A stretch of DNA of 61,531 bases from Alphaproteobacteria bacterium UBA3760 (GTDB lineage Bacteria; Pseudomonadota; Alphaproteobacteria; Rs-D84). The stretch is taken from assembly GCA_002371155.1 (NCBI GenBank), contig DFGC01000012.1, forward strand, positions 1-61,531, given 5' to 3'. The number at the start of each line of letters is the position of its first letter. Positions within the stretch are counted from its first letter, which is position 1. The notes under the pieces were generated by a model. That model had not been told where the DNA came from, did no database searches, and was given only the letters and a program-made list of their open reading frames with translations. A program made the translations under genes and the position numbers. Shown in pieces: positions 42,111 to 51,239 of the stretch.

Positions 42111-42145
42111 ATAAAAAAATCTGCCGTTTTGGCAGATTTTTTATA
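42111..42145. terminator. Terminator after rpsK
   Basis: AAATCTGCC, loop, GGCAGATTT with T runs on both strands; it ends the rpsM-rpsK transcript. Confidence 0.85.
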
Positions 42146-42161
42146 AATACATAATATACAA

Positions 42162-42545
42162 TTACACACGACGCACTTTCTTTGGACGGCACCCATTGTG
42201 CGGAATACGCGTTGTGTCGGTAATCGATTGCACAATTAAACCCGCGTTTGCCAAACCACGCACCGCCGATTCACGACCCTGACCAATACCACGCATCAAA
42301 ACATCAACCGTTTTCATGCCCATTTCTGCAACCTTTTTACCAACCGCATCCGCGACAACCGTTGCAGCATATGGTGTAGATTTTTTTGCACCCTTGAAAT
42401 TATTTGCGCCCGCGGTTGCCCATGTCAAAACCGCACCCGTCGGGTCAGTAATTGTGATACGTGTATTGTTATTCGTCGCAACAACATGCGCAATGCCATG
42501 CGATACTTTTTTTACAACTTTCTTTTTTGCTTTTGTTACAGCCAT
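42162..42545 (-). CDS. rpsK: 30S ribosomal protein S11
   Basis: 127 residues, complete: HGIAHVVATNNNTRITITD, then GRESAVRGLANAGL and the C-terminal IPHNGCRPKKVRRV. S11 lines the platform and mRNA exit. Its stop is followed by a strong terminator rather than rpsD or rpoA, so the operon ends here. Confidence 0.98.
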   Translation of the reverse strand: MAVTKAKKKVVKKVSHGIAHVVATNNNTRITITDPTGAVLTWATAGANNFKGAKKSTPYAATVVADAVGKKVAEMGMKTVDVLMRGIGQGRESAVRGLANAGLIVQSITDTTRIPHNGCRPKKVRRV

Positions 42546-42606
42546 TTTTTTACCTTTATTTTAGATGTCTTCAATTAACTATTGTGTTAATCTCTACCTG
42601 AAAAAA

Positions 42607-42984
42607 TTATTTACCCTTGGTTGCCGAACCCGCGACCACAACGCGTTTACCCTTACGAGTTCTGGCGTTTGTTTGTGTGCGTTGACCACGAACGGGCAAA
42701 CGATTACGATGACGAATGCCACGATATGTTTTCAAATCTTGCAACCGTTTAATATTCATTGCAACTTCGCGACGGACATCACCTTCGACCTTAAAGTTTT
42801 GTTCAATATAATTAGAAATTTTGATAACATCCTCGTCGGTCAAATCTTTCGCGCGCAATCCATCTTTCAATTTCAACGCAGCACAAACCTGGGCGGCTTT
42901 TGCTGGGCCGATACCATGAATATAACGCAACGCAATTTCAATGCGTTTTTCTGATGGGATGTTAACACCTGCTATACGTGCCAT
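42607..42984 (-). CDS. rpsM: 30S ribosomal protein S13
   Basis: 125 residues: ARIAGVNIPSEKRIEIALRYIHG-type start (MARIAGVNIP), LPVRGQRTQTNARTRKGK at the end. S13 forms bridges to the 50S head. The ATG follows AAAAGGAAAATAAAAG. It is first in a unit with its own predicted promoter; adk, often found here, is missing. Confidence 0.98.
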   Translation of the reverse strand: MARIAGVNIPSEKRIEIALRYIHGIGPAKAAQVCAALKLKDGLRAKDLTDEDVIKISNYIEQNFKVEGDVRREVAMNIKRLQDLKTYRGIRHRNRLPVRGQRTQTNARTRKGKRVVVAGSATKGK

Positions 42985-43092
42985 CTTTTATTTTCCTTTT
43001 TTATTTTACCTGTGGGACGAAATATCGTCCGATTAAAATCCAAAATTTTGGGGTGCCCAAAACTTTGAAACTATTTTGATTTTGTCCGACAT

Positions 43093-43120
43093 ATATTATA
43101 ACAAATCAGACAAAAGTCAA
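43093..43120 (-). promoter_or_regulatory. Internal promoter upstream of rpsM
   Basis: TTGACT at 43115-43120 and TAATAT at 43093-43098 (16 bp apart; TATAAT overlaps at 43095-43100). The 160-bp secY-rpsM gap also holds two hairpins in the leader (TTTTGGG/CCCAAAA and GGACGA/TCGTCC). Confidence 0.55.
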
Positions 43121-43143
43121 ATTTTGTTTGCCGTCCGCAAAAA

Positions 43144-44457
43144 TCATCCGCGAAAACGACCGTGTTTCTTGTTCACAATGCCACTGTATTGTTTCGCGAC
43201 CAAATAAGATTGCACCTGGTTCATAGTATCCAGCACAACCCCCGCCACAATCAACACACTGGTTCCACCAATCATCAACGGCATACCCGCATGGGTATTC
43301 AAAATGATTGGGATAACGCAAACAACAATCAAATAGCAAACGCCAATCGCCGTCGTTCTGGACACAACCGCATCCAGGTATTGCATGGTCTGTTCACCGG
43401 GCCGCACCCCCGGGATATACCCACCGGCATTTCTCAAATTATTACTGGTTTCTTCGGAATTAAACACAACCGCAGTCTGGAAATACGCAAAGAACACAAT
43501 CAAAACTGTATACAACGCGATATACGACCATGCACCATATGTAAAGAACCCAATAATCGATTGCACAACCAAACTATCACTTTGCGCGAACCGTTGAATA
43601 AATGCAGGCAACATCATAATTGACGACGCAAACACCGGCCCCATAACGCCCGACATATTCACCTTGATTGGCAAATACGACGCATTAGTATTCATAACGC
43701 CATTTGCCATGGCTTGACGCGGATACAGAATCTGGATACGACGTTGTGCCTGTTCAAAGAACGCAATCAACGCGACAATACCGACAACAAACGCAATAAT
43801 CAACATAATCATCGTCGGCGAAATTTGTCCAACACTGCCCAACGAGAACATTTTACCAATGCCGGCTGGAACCTCGGCGATAATACCCGCAAAAATCAGC
43901 AACGATGCACCCTGGCCAACACCACGCGCAGTTATTTGCTCGGCCAACCACATAACGAACACTGTTCCGCCAACCAATGCAATCAAAGCCGACAACTCAA
44001 ACGACCAACCCGGATTTACAACCGCGGCAACACCATTTACCGGTGCCATCATTTCCAAACCACGAACAACCGCCCAACCTTGGACAACCGCCAAAACGAC
44101 CGCCAAATAACGGGTATATTGGTTGATTTTAATGCGGCCTGATTCACCCTCTTTGCGCAAATCAGTCAATGACTTACTGGTCGCAGTCAACAATTGCAAA
44201 ACGATAGACGCAGAAATATATGGGAAAATATTCAATGCCAAAACCGACATACGGGACAATGAACCACCCGCAAACATATCGAACATCCCCAACATTCCAC
44301 TGCCCTCGCCAGTGAACAAATGCAACACAGCCGACGCATTAACACCCGGCAATGGGATAAACGAACCAATACGATAAACAACCAACGCAGCAGCCGTAAA
44401 TAAAATACGTTTTTGCAAATCACTAAGATTTTTGAAAAAGTTTTTTATTGCTCTCAT
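43144..44457 (-). CDS. secY: Protein translocase subunit SecY
   Basis: 437 residues with ten predicted transmembrane segments, the channel of the Sec translocon. Landmarks are RIGSFIPLPGVN near the N-terminus and YIPGVRPGEQT before TM9. It follows rplO by 65 bp. The C-terminal tail is Lys/Arg-rich (KHGRFRG). It would export all the signal-peptide proteins of this window. Confidence 0.98.
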   Translation of the reverse strand: MRAIKNFFKNLSDLQKRILFTAAALVVYRIGSFIPLPGVNASAVLHLFTGEGSGMLGMFDMFAGGSLSRMSVLALNIFPYISASIVLQLLTATSKSLTDLRKEGESGRIKINQYTRYLAVVLAVVQGWAVVRGLEMMAPVNGVAAVVNPGWSFELSALIALVGGTVFVMWLAEQITARGVGQGASLLIFAGIIAEVPAGIGKMFSLGSVGQISPTMIMLIIAFVVGIVALIAFFEQAQRRIQILYPRQAMANGVMNTNASYLPIKVNMSGVMGPVFASSIMMLPAFIQRFAQSDSLVVQSIIGFFTYGAWSYIALYTVLIVFFAYFQTAVVFNSEETSNNLRNAGGYIPGVRPGEQTMQYLDAVVSRTTAIGVCYLIVVCVIPIILNTHAGMPLMIGGTSVLIVAGVVLDTMNQVQSYLVAKQYSGIVNKKHGRFRG

Positions 44458-44522
44458 CGCTTTACTTTCCAGATATGACCATAACCCGGGGAATAATTCC
44501 CCCCAGGCAATAAGTCTAATTA

Positions 44523-44981
44523 TTATTTATTGGAAATTTTTCCACCGGCTTTCACGATTGCTTCTTCGGCGGCCTTGGACCATTTATCCGCAACAATCGT
44601 CACCGCTGTTTTAATTTCACCTTTGGCCAAAACTTTCAATCCGTTCAATTTACGGTTGATAATTTTTGCATCCAACAAAGAATCCATCGTGATAGATTTT
44701 TTAGCATCAATTTTGCCCGATTTGATAAATTTTTCAATATCGCCCAAATTGATTGTCACATAATGTTTCGCAAATGGATTTGTAAAACCAAATTTTGGGA
44801 AACGACGCAAGATTGGCATTTGACCACCTTGGAAAGTTGCCTGTTTGCGCGAACCCGCACGTGCCTTTTGACCCTTGGTTCCACGACCCGCGGTTTTACC
44901 ATAGCCCGATGCCATACCGCGACCAACGCGTTTAACACCCTGGCGTGCACCTAAATTATCCATCAAAGCATTTAATTTCAT
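44523..44981 (-). CDS. rplO: 50S ribosomal protein L15
   Basis: 152 residues: MKLNALMDNLGARQGVKRVG start, GRGTKGQKARAGSRK in the middle. The ATG follows AAAGGACATAGAA. It lies between rpmD and secY in the standard spc order. Confidence 0.97.
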   Translation of the reverse strand: MKLNALMDNLGARQGVKRVGRGMASGYGKTAGRGTKGQKARAGSRKQATFQGGQMPILRRFPKFGFTNPFAKHYVTINLGDIEKFIKSGKIDAKKSITMDSLLDAKIINRKLNGLKVLAKGEIKTAVTIVADKWSKAAEEAIVKAGGKISNK

Positions 44982-45059
44982 TTCTATGTCCTTTTTCCTA
45001 CGACTATATTATAGTCTTTATCGCGCATAATACAAGATTACGCACTCGGTTTTATTTAT

Positions 45060-45239
45060 TTATTTTTCAACGATTTCGACCAGATGTGAAACGCGCGCAA
45101 CCATGCCACGAACACTTTCCGTATCGTTAATTTCGCGTGTGCGACCAACGCGTCCCAACCCCAAAGCCAACACAATTTTGCGTTGATTTTCTGGACGACC
45201 GATAATGCTTTTTACTTGTTTTACAGTTATCTTAGCCAT
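45060..45239 (-). CDS. rpmD: 50S ribosomal protein L30
   Basis: 59 residues from the ATG at 45239 (MAKITVKQVKSIIGRP), 7 bp after GGAG; the frame opens five codons earlier at a weaker start. Typical L30 length. The order rpsE-rpmD-rplO is conserved. Confidence 0.95.
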   Translation of the reverse strand: MAKITVKQVKSIIGRPENQRKIVLALGLGRVGRTREINDTESVRGMVARVSHLVEIVEK

Positions 45240-45262
45240 GTCTAATCTCCACATTTACGCAT

Positions 45263-45826
45263 TTATTTGTTTGCTTCGGCGTCCTGGGCAACTTCTAATT
45301 TTTTGCCATCACGACCCGCGATGATTTCAGCCACCGTTTTACCACGACGCGCCGCAACCGTTTTTGGCGAATTCATTTTCTTGAAAGCCAAAAACGCCGC
45401 ACGAATCATATTGTTTGGATTGTTCGAACCTTGGGATTTTACAACAACATCTTGAACCCCCAAACATTCAAACACCGCACGCAACGCACCACCCGCAATA
45501 ATACCAGTACCAGGAACCGCACTGCGCACAACCAATTTAGACGCACCATATTTTGCCTCGACATCGTGATGCAATGTGCGACCTTCTTTTAACGGAACAC
45601 GAACCATTTTTGCCTTGGCGGCCTTGGTTGCTTTTTGGACAGCAGATTGTACTTCCAACGCTTTACCCTTGCCAAATCCGACGCGACCTGCCTTGTCACC
45701 AACAACGACCAACGCCGAAAAAGACATATTACGTCCGCCCTTCACCGTTTTAGAAACGCGGTTGATAGAAACCAATTTATCTACCAAATTATCCGTTTGC
45801 AATTTTTTATCATCAAAACGTGCCAT
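45263..45826 (-). CDS. rpsE: 30S ribosomal protein S5
   Basis: 187 residues: KLVSINRVSKTVKGGRNMSF and the double-stranded-RNA-binding-like core (GKGKALEVQSAVQKA), then AGGALRAVFECLGV. S5 helps accuracy at the decoding site. Start after GGAGATTACA. A short charged tail (EVAQDAEANK) extends the C-terminus. Confidence 0.98.
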   Translation of the reverse strand: MARFDDKKLQTDNLVDKLVSINRVSKTVKGGRNMSFSALVVVGDKAGRVGFGKGKALEVQSAVQKATKAAKAKMVRVPLKEGRTLHHDVEAKYGASKLVVRSAVPGTGIIAGGALRAVFECLGVQDVVVKSQGSNNPNNMIRAAFLAFKKMNSPKTVAARRGKTVAEIIAGRDGKKLEVAQDAEANK

Positions 45827-45842
45827 TGTAATCTCCGTTTAA

Positions 45843-46199
45843 TTAAATATTTACACCACCCGCGCGAATCGCTTCACACAGTGCCTTTACGCGACCATGA
45901 TAACGAAAACCGCCACGATCAAAATAACAATTGTCAACAATACCGGCCTTTACCGCACGTTCAGCAAACATTTTGCCAACCATTTCTGCCCCGGCGATAT
46001 TCCAACCTTTGCCGTTAAAACCTTTTTCCTTGCTGGATGCCGCGCACAATGTGTGCCCACGCGTATCGTCAATCGCCTGGATTTCAATATGACGGCCCGA
46101 ACGAAAAACCGACAAACGAACCTTGCCTGGATTCTTCATTTTCAACGCACGACGATTTGCCAATGTGCGTCTTTCTTCTGAACTCAAATGTTTCAACAT
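45843..46199 (-). CDS. rplR: 50S ribosomal protein L18
   Basis: 118 residues: RLSVFRSGRHIEIQAIDD and FDRGGFRYHGRVKALCEAIR at the C-terminus. L18 binds 5S rRNA. Start after AAAGGAA. Confidence 0.97.
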   Translation of the reverse strand: MLKHLSSEERRTLANRRALKMKNPGKVRLSVFRSGRHIEIQAIDDTRGHTLCAASSKEKGFNGKGWNIAGAEMVGKMFAERAVKAGIVDNCYFDRGGFRYHGRVKALCEAIRAGGVNI

Positions 46200-46249
46200 T
46201 TCATTTCCTTTTTTTTCTAATTCCCGTAACAGCGGAAATCACTTATTTA

Positions 46250-46801
46250 TTATTTCTTTTTGCCTTCTTTGCGACGGATTTCTTCGCCCTTATAGAAGAT
46301 TCCTTTGCCTTTATACGGGTCGGCTTTACGGATTTTGTGGATTTTATCCGCAAACAATCCCAACGCACATTTATCAATACCACTGATTGTGAATTCAGTT
46401 GGTTTTTCACCCATTTTAACTGTCAAACCCGCCGGTATCTCCATAACGACATCATGCGAAAAACCGACAACCAACGTCAATTTGTTCCCCGCCACAGACG
46501 CCTTGTATCCAACACCGTTCATGTACATATCTTTGGAAAAACCATCTTTGACACCAATAACCGCAGATTTAATATTGCGGGTCATGGTTCCCCACATTGC
46601 GCGCGATGTTTTATCTTCGGCATCTTTTGGTGTCACAACGACACAGCCATCTTTGATTTCAACATCAACCAAATGAGAATTTTTTGTGCCCAATTTAACA
46701 CTCAATTCACCCTTTGGACCCTTTATAACCACAGCGTTGTCTTTGATTTCTGCCGACACACCGTCAAGTAATTTAACTGGATATTTTCCTGCACGAGACA
46801 T
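46250..46801 (-). CDS. rplF: 50S ribosomal protein L6
   Basis: 183 residues from the ATG at 46801 (MSRAGKYPVKLL), after AAGGATGAAGAA; the frame is open upstream but homology starts here. It includes GVGYKASVAGNKLTLVVGFSH and the C-terminal PYKGKGIFYKGEEIRRKEGK signature. L6 lies at the base of the L7/L12 stalk. Confidence 0.97.
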   Translation of the reverse strand: MSRAGKYPVKLLDGVSAEIKDNAVVIKGPKGELSVKLGTKNSHLVDVEIKDGCVVVTPKDAEDKTSRAMWGTMTRNIKSAVIGVKDGFSKDMYMNGVGYKASVAGNKLTLVVGFSHDVVMEIPAGLTVKMGEKPTEFTISGIDKCALGLFADKIHKIRKADPYKGKGIFYKGEEIRRKEGKKK

Positions 46802-46820
46802 TTCTTCATCCTTATTGCTA

Positions 46821-47219
46821 TTATATAACCTTGCACAATACTTCGCCACCAACATTCATCAAGCGCGCCTTGTGATCGGTCATAACGCCACATGGTGTGG
46901 AAACGATTGCGATACCCAAACCGTTCAAAACTTTTGGCATTTTGGCACAGCCTGAATAAACACGACGTCCCGGTCTGGACACAACCGAAATTTCCTGGAT
47001 TGCACCAACACCGCCGTTGTATTTCAATTCAACGACCAAATTCGAACGATGTTCGTCAATTTGTTCTTTGCGAAAATCCGTGATGAAACCTTCGTCCTTT
47101 AACACAGTCAAAACCGCTGCACGCAATTTGCTGTTCGGGACAGTTATAAATTCTTTACCGGCCGCTTGACCATTACGAATACGGGTCAGCATATCTCCGA
47201 TTGGGTGTGATAATGACAT
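46821..47219 (-). CDS. rpsH: 30S ribosomal protein S8
   Basis: 132 residues from the ATG at 47219 (MSLSHPIGDMLTRIRNGQ), after AAGGAGTATAAAG. C-terminal VSTPCGVMTDHKAR is typical. S8 is the usual translational repressor of the spc operon in other bacteria; whether that holds here was not assessed. Confidence 0.97.
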   Translation of the reverse strand: MSLSHPIGDMLTRIRNGQAAGKEFITVPNSKLRAAVLTVLKDEGFITDFRKEQIDEHRSNLVVELKYNGGVGAIQEISVVSRPGRRVYSGCAKMPKVLNGLGIAIVSTPCGVMTDHKARLMNVGGEVLCKVI

Positions 47220-47288
47220 CTTTATACTCCTTGTTTGTGGATAATTCCACATTCCCCAGTTGCATTGTCCACAACTGGTATTAAAATT

Positions 47289-47591
47289 TTACCAACTAGA
47301 TTTACGAACACCTGGCAATTTACCTTCGGATGCCAATGTCCGCAACTGTTGACGACACAAACCAAACATACGTGAATAACCACGTGCACGACCGGTAACA
47401 GAACAACGATTGTGCAAACGTGTCGGATTCGCATTACGTGGCAATTTTGCCAATTTTTTCATCGCATCCATACGTTCATCTGGTGTTGCATTTACAGACA
47501 TTTTTTCTTTGATTGCCGCACGCTTTTTTGCATATTTTGCAACCAATTTTTCACGTCTGTGTTGTTTATTTATCAATGCTAATTTAGCCAT
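47289..47591 (-). CDS. rpsN: 30S ribosomal protein S14 (zinc-free type)
   Basis: 100 residues, the long C-minus form: no CxxC zinc motif is present. It carries RNRCSVTGRARGY-like sequence (HNRCSVTGRARGYSRMF) and ends LPGVRKSSW. Start after AAGGAAAAAAA. Confidence 0.97.
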   Translation of the reverse strand: MAKLALINKQHRREKLVAKYAKKRAAIKEKMSVNATPDERMDAMKKLAKLPRNANPTRLHNRCSVTGRARGYSRMFGLCRQQLRTLASEGKLPGVRKSSW

Positions 47592-47608
47592 TTTTTTTCC
47601 TTACTGCT

Positions 47609-48154
47609 TTATTTCAAAACCAACGGCAGGCCGATTTTTGTCAGCAATGCACGCGCTTCATCATCTGTTTTTGCTGTTGTTGCAATTACAATATCCATAC
47701 CACGGATAGAATCAATTTTATCAACAGAAATTTCTGGGAATATCAAGTGTTCTTTGATACCAAACGCATAATTGCCACGACCATCAAATTTAGATTTTGA
47801 CAATCCGCGGAAATCTTTAACACGTGGCAACGCAACCGTAATCAATTTATCCAAGAAATCATACATTCTTTTACCACGCAATGTGACCTTGGTTCCAATC
47901 GCCTGCCCTTCACGCAAACGATATGTCGCAATAGATTTCTTTGCAACCGTCACAACCGGTTTTTGCGCCGCAATCGCTGTCAAATCGACAACCGCCGCAT
48001 CCAATTTTTTCTTGTCAGATACCGCTTCGCCAACACCCATGTTCAAAACAATTTTGGTCAGTTTCGGCACAGCCAACGCATTTTTGTACCCGAATTCTTT
48101 AACCAATTCTGGCACAACATTTTTTTCATAAATTTCACGCAATCTGCTTTGCAT
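47609..48154 (-). CDS. rplE: 50S ribosomal protein L5
   Basis: 181 residues: LTKIVLNMGVGEAVSDKK and the GIKEHLIFPEISVDKI stretch, then GMDIVIATTAKTDDEA. L5 binds 5S rRNA and contacts the P-site tRNA. Start after AAGGGTAAAAAA. Confidence 0.98.
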   Translation of the reverse strand: MQSRLREIYEKNVVPELVKEFGYKNALAVPKLTKIVLNMGVGEAVSDKKKLDAAVVDLTAIAAQKPVVTVAKKSIATYRLREGQAIGTKVTLRGKRMYDFLDKLITVALPRVKDFRGLSKSKFDGRGNYAFGIKEHLIFPEISVDKIDSIRGMDIVIATTAKTDDEARALLTKIGLPLVLK

Positions 48155-48173
48155 TTTTTTACCCTTATTATTA

Positions 48174-48193
48174 GTTTCCGTAACAGCGGAAAC
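48174..48193. promoter_or_regulatory. Intercistronic hairpin between rplX and rplE
   Basis: Perfect 7-bp stem GTTTCCG / CGGAAAC with loop TAACAG. A degenerate relative (TTCCCGTAACAGCGGAA) lies between rplR and rplF at 46221-46237. Confidence 0.55.
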
Positions 48194-48201
48194 GATTATT
48201 T

Positions 48202-48504
48202 TTATAATTCTGTTCCAGATTTTTTAGAAACACGAACCTTTTTATCGCCACGCATCACATATCCAACGCGGGATGCTTTTTTGGTTTTTGGATCCACCAA
48301 TGCAACATTGGATACATGGATTGGCGCTTCGCGATCAATAATATGACCGGCTTGTTCCTGTGTTGGTTTGATGTGCCATTTATGACGATTGACCCCAGAC
48401 ACAACAACACGCGATTCAGATGGACGTGATTCCAGCACTTTGCCTTTAACGCCCTTGTATTTCCCTGAAATAACTACGACTTCGTCGCCTTTTTTAATTT
48501 TCAT
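48202..48504 (-). CDS. rplX: 50S ribosomal protein L24
   Basis: 100 residues with the KOW motif at the N-terminus (KKGDEVVVISGKYKGVKGKV). L24 starts 50S assembly. It ends VRVSKKSGTEL. The start follows AGGCTGGAAAA. Confidence 0.97.
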   Translation of the reverse strand: MKIKKGDEVVVISGKYKGVKGKVLESRPSESRVVVSGVNRHKWHIKPTQEQAGHIIDREAPIHVSNVALVDPKTKKASRVGYVMRGDKKVRVSKKSGTEL

Positions 48505-48531
48505 TTTTCCAGCCTCTTTGTGTCTAATCTA

Positions 48532-48906
48532 TTAAATAACCTCTGGTGCCAAAGACACGATTTTTTGCACATCATATTTGCGACGAACCTCACGCGCAAT
48601 TGGTCCAAAAATACGTGTTCCAATTGGTTCAAAGTTGTTTTTATTGATTAAAACAACCGCGTTATCATCAAAACGGATAATCGAACCGTCTGGACGTTTA
48701 ACAGGAAACTTTGTTCTAACGATAATTGCACGTTGAACCGTTCCCTTTTGAACTTTGCCACGTGGAATGGCTTCTTTGATTGCAACAACGATTTTATCAC
48801 CAACTGTTGCATAGCGACGATGTGAACCGCCCAAAACCTTGATGCACAATGCTTTACGCGCACCACTGTTATCAGCGACCGTCAAAACTGTTTCATTTTG
48901 AATCAT
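48532..48906 (-). CDS. rplN: 50S ribosomal protein L14
   Basis: 124 residues from the ATG at 48906 (MIQNETVLTVADNSGARK), after AAGGATAGTAAA; the longer upstream frame adds unrelated residues. It carries FGPIAREVRRKYDVQKIVSLAPEV-type C-terminus. Confidence 0.97.
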   Translation of the reverse strand: MIQNETVLTVADNSGARKALCIKVLGGSHRRYATVGDKIVVAIKEAIPRGKVQKGTVQRAIIVRTKFPVKRPDGSIIRFDDNAVVLINKNNFEPIGTRIFGPIAREVRRKYDVQKIVSLAPEVI

Positions 48907-49016
48907 TTTACTATCCTTGTTCCTGCACACGGGGCAATCCCCCATGGCTTTGTTAATGGGTCCCGACTGTCGCGCACGACCTCAAAGAACCCGACCCAAT
49001 GATTGACCAACAAAAT

Positions 49017-49286
49017 TTAGTCAACCACTTCCACAGAACCGTCTTTGGCAACACCAACGCGACCCTTTACAATCCAAGTTTTTGTCTTGGAAATTGGACG
49101 ATGTTCTTCAATTGCAACAACATCACCAACCTTGTATTCATTGGCCTCGTCATGTGCTTTATACTTTTTGTTCTGCTTCACAAATTTACCATACAACGGA
49201 TGACGAAAACGGCGTTCAACTTCAACGACAACCGTTTTATCATTTGCTGTACTTTTAACTGTTCCTTGCAGTATACGTTTTGGCAT
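49017..49286 (-). CDS. rpsQ: 30S ribosomal protein S17
   Basis: 89 residues from the ATG at 49286 (MPKRILQGTVKST), after GAGGAATAACAGTT. An OB-fold protein that stabilises 16S rRNA folding. The gap to rplN (48907-49016) contains an imperfect hairpin (TGGGTC/GACCCA with inner GTCG/CGAC). Confidence 0.96.
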   Translation of the reverse strand: MPKRILQGTVKSTANDKTVVVEVERRFRHPLYGKFVKQNKKYKAHDEANEYKVGDVVAIEEHRPISKTKTWIVKGRVGVAKDGSVEVVD

Positions 49287-49374
49287 AACTGTTATTCCTC
49301 TATTGTTTTTTACTGTCAATCCTGGTTATAATATACTAAAATTTAGAAAAAACAACCAAAATCAACACACCTTT

Positions 49375-49569
49375 TTATTTTTTTGTCGCATTCAGTTTTG
49401 TTTTCACACGCGCAATCTCACGACGTGTTTTACGCAAAACATGCGTTTTTGGCATTTGCCCCGCCGCCAATTGAAAACGTTGATTCATTTGTTCCTTTTT
49501 CAAATCAACCAATTTGCTTTCCAAGGCCTCGACCGTCAAAGATTCTGTTTTTTTGCTTTTTTCTGCCAT
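49375..49569 (-). CDS. rpmC: 50S ribosomal protein L29
   Basis: 64 residues from the ATG at 49569, 6 bp after AGGTGA; a GTG three codons earlier overlaps the ribosome-binding site. Landmarks are LVDLKKEQMNQRFQLAAGQ and RREIARVKT. L29 lies near the tunnel exit. Confidence 0.96.
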   Translation of the reverse strand: MAEKSKKTESLTVEALESKLVDLKKEQMNQRFQLAAGQMPKTHVLRKTRREIARVKTKLNATKK

Positions 49570-49585
49570 ATCTATCACCTTTTAA

Positions 49586-49999
49586 TTAGTTGATTTTACG
49601 TTCAACGATTTTCGTTTTTACTGGCAATTTTGCCGCCGCCAACGCAAACGCTTCATACGCGATTTCAGATTTCACACCATCTAATTCGAACATGATGCGT
49701 CCCGGTTTAACGCGACATACCCAGTATTCAACGGCACCCTTACCTTTACCCATACGAACCTGTGCAGGCTTTGTTGTAACCGGCACATCTGGGAAAATAC
49801 GAATCCACAATTTACCCTGACGTTTCATATGACGGGTAATTGCGCGACGCGCTGCTTCTATCTGACGTGCAGTCACACGTTCAGGACTCATTGCTTTCAG
49901 ACCAAACGACCCAAACGCCAATTCACTACCGCCCTTGGCGACACCGTGAATACGACCTTTTTGCAGTTTGCGAAATTTTGTTTTATTTGGCATTAACAT
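49586..49999 (-). CDS. rplP: 50S ribosomal protein L16
   Basis: 137 residues with the normal MLMPNKTKFRKLQKGR start, after AAGGATTTTAATC. It includes WIRIFPDVPVTTKPAQVRMG and KGAVEYWVCRVKPGRIMFE. L16 shapes the A-site of the 50S. Confidence 0.98.
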   Translation of the reverse strand: MLMPNKTKFRKLQKGRIHGVAKGGSELAFGSFGLKAMSPERVTARQIEAARRAITRHMKRQGKLWIRIFPDVPVTTKPAQVRMGKGKGAVEYWVCRVKPGRIMFELDGVKSEIAYEAFALAAAKLPVKTKIVERKIN

Positions 50000-50022
50000 G
50001 ATTAAAATCCTTTGATTTTATG

Positions 50023-50724
50023 TTATTTACTTTTTCTTTCGCTTGTGCCGGCATATTCTGTTGGACGCGCCATTTCAGAAGCCAACTTTTCTTTGTTCAC
50101 AACGTCCCCAGTGTAAATCCAAACTTTGACACCGATAACGCCGTATGTTGTTTTTGCTTGAATTGACGCATAGTCAACATCCGCGCGCAAAGTATGCAAT
50201 GGAATACGACCTTCGCGGATTTGTTCACTGCGTGCAATTTCCGCACCATTCAAACGCCCAGAACACATGACTTTGATACCCATAACGCCCGCTTTCTGTG
50301 CATTTTGAACAGCTTTTTTCATTGCGCGTTTGAATGAAACACGCCCTTCGATTTGTTGCGCGATGCTTTGTGCAACCAATTGCGCATTTGAATCAGGACG
50401 ACGCACTTCATAGATATTTACAACAACTTGGTCATTTTTAACCAATTTTTTAATATCATTACGCAATGCTTCGATATCGGCACCATTTTTACCGATAATC
50501 ATCCCAGGACGAGATGTGTGAATTGTCACAACAACCTTTTTAGCAAAACGTTCGATAACAACCTTTGCCAATCCTGCTTTTTTCAATTTTTTTTCAATAA
50601 ATTTGCGAATTTTAATATCTTCGGCTAAAAGATTTGCGTAATCTTTTTTACCGGCAATCCAACGAGAGTCAGTGACTTTGTTGATAAATTCGCGTAATGA
50701 AATAGGTGATACTTTCTGTCCCAT
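50023..50724 (-). CDS. rpsC: 30S ribosomal protein S3
   Basis: 233 residues: MGQKVSPISLR start, type II KH domain (GMIIGKNGADIEALRNDI), and C-terminal GVIGVKVWIYTGDVV. S3 is at the mRNA entry and has helicase activity with S4. Confidence 0.98.
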   Translation of the reverse strand: MGQKVSPISLREFINKVTDSRWIAGKKDYANLLAEDIKIRKFIEKKLKKAGLAKVVIERFAKKVVVTIHTSRPGMIIGKNGADIEALRNDIKKLVKNDQVVVNIYEVRRPDSNAQLVAQSIAQQIEGRVSFKRAMKKAVQNAQKAGVMGIKVMCSGRLNGAEIARSEQIREGRIPLHTLRADVDYASIQAKTTYGVIGVKVWIYTGDVVNKEKLASEMARPTEYAGTSERKSK

Positions 50725-50741
50725 TTTTTATTTTCCTTACG

Positions 50742-50798
50742 TTTATATCCGGTGTTCTTGAAACCTTGCGGTTTTATTCAAGGGTCGCCCCCATACCA
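50742..50798 (-). promoter_or_regulatory. Structured spacer between rplV and rpsC
   Basis: On the minus strand an outer CCGGTG / CACCGG pair encloses CTTGAA / TTCAAG and an inner AACC-GCAA-GGTT tetraloop hairpin. No T run follows, so a processing or regulatory element fits better than a terminator. Confidence 0.5.
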
Positions 50799-50810
50799 CC
50801 GGTCTTTCCA

Positions 50811-51218
50811 TTATTTAGCCTTTTTATCAGCCTTTGGTTCTTGTTTTTTCTTTGCCGGCGCATTACCAGATTCCAAAACGATTGTCAAATTTGAAAAAGG
50901 TTTCAAAATCGGACGCGCACTGCCACGTGGACCCGGCATAATACGTTTCATGGTCAATGCTTTGCCACACCAAATTTCTTTGACGAACAAAGTTTCAACC
51001 GGCAAATTTTTGTTGTGTTCGGCATTTGCAACCGCAGACAACAAAGTTTTCAAAACTTCATCAGAAACACGTTTCTTTGAAAATTTCAAAACATCCACAG
51101 CACGATCCACAGGCAACCCACGAACCATGTCGCAAACCAAATTCAGTTTCTGATGACTGATGCGAATCATTTTATTAAATGCGCGCACCTGATTATCTTT
51201 AATTCCATATCTTGTCAT
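50811..51218 (-). CDS. rplV: 50S ribosomal protein L22
   Basis: 135 residues: KLNLVCDMVRGLPVDRAVDVL and the beta-hairpin region ending KRIMPGPRGSARPIL that narrows the exit tunnel. A Lys/Ala tail (PAKKKQEPKADKKAK) extends it. Start after AAAGGATAAAGTT. Confidence 0.97.
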   Translation of the reverse strand: MTRYGIKDNQVRAFNKMIRISHQKLNLVCDMVRGLPVDRAVDVLKFSKKRVSDEVLKTLLSAVANAEHNKNLPVETLFVKEIWCGKALTMKRIMPGPRGSARPILKPFSNLTIVLESGNAPAKKKQEPKADKKAK

Positions 51219-51239
51219 AACTTTATCCTTTAATCAGAA

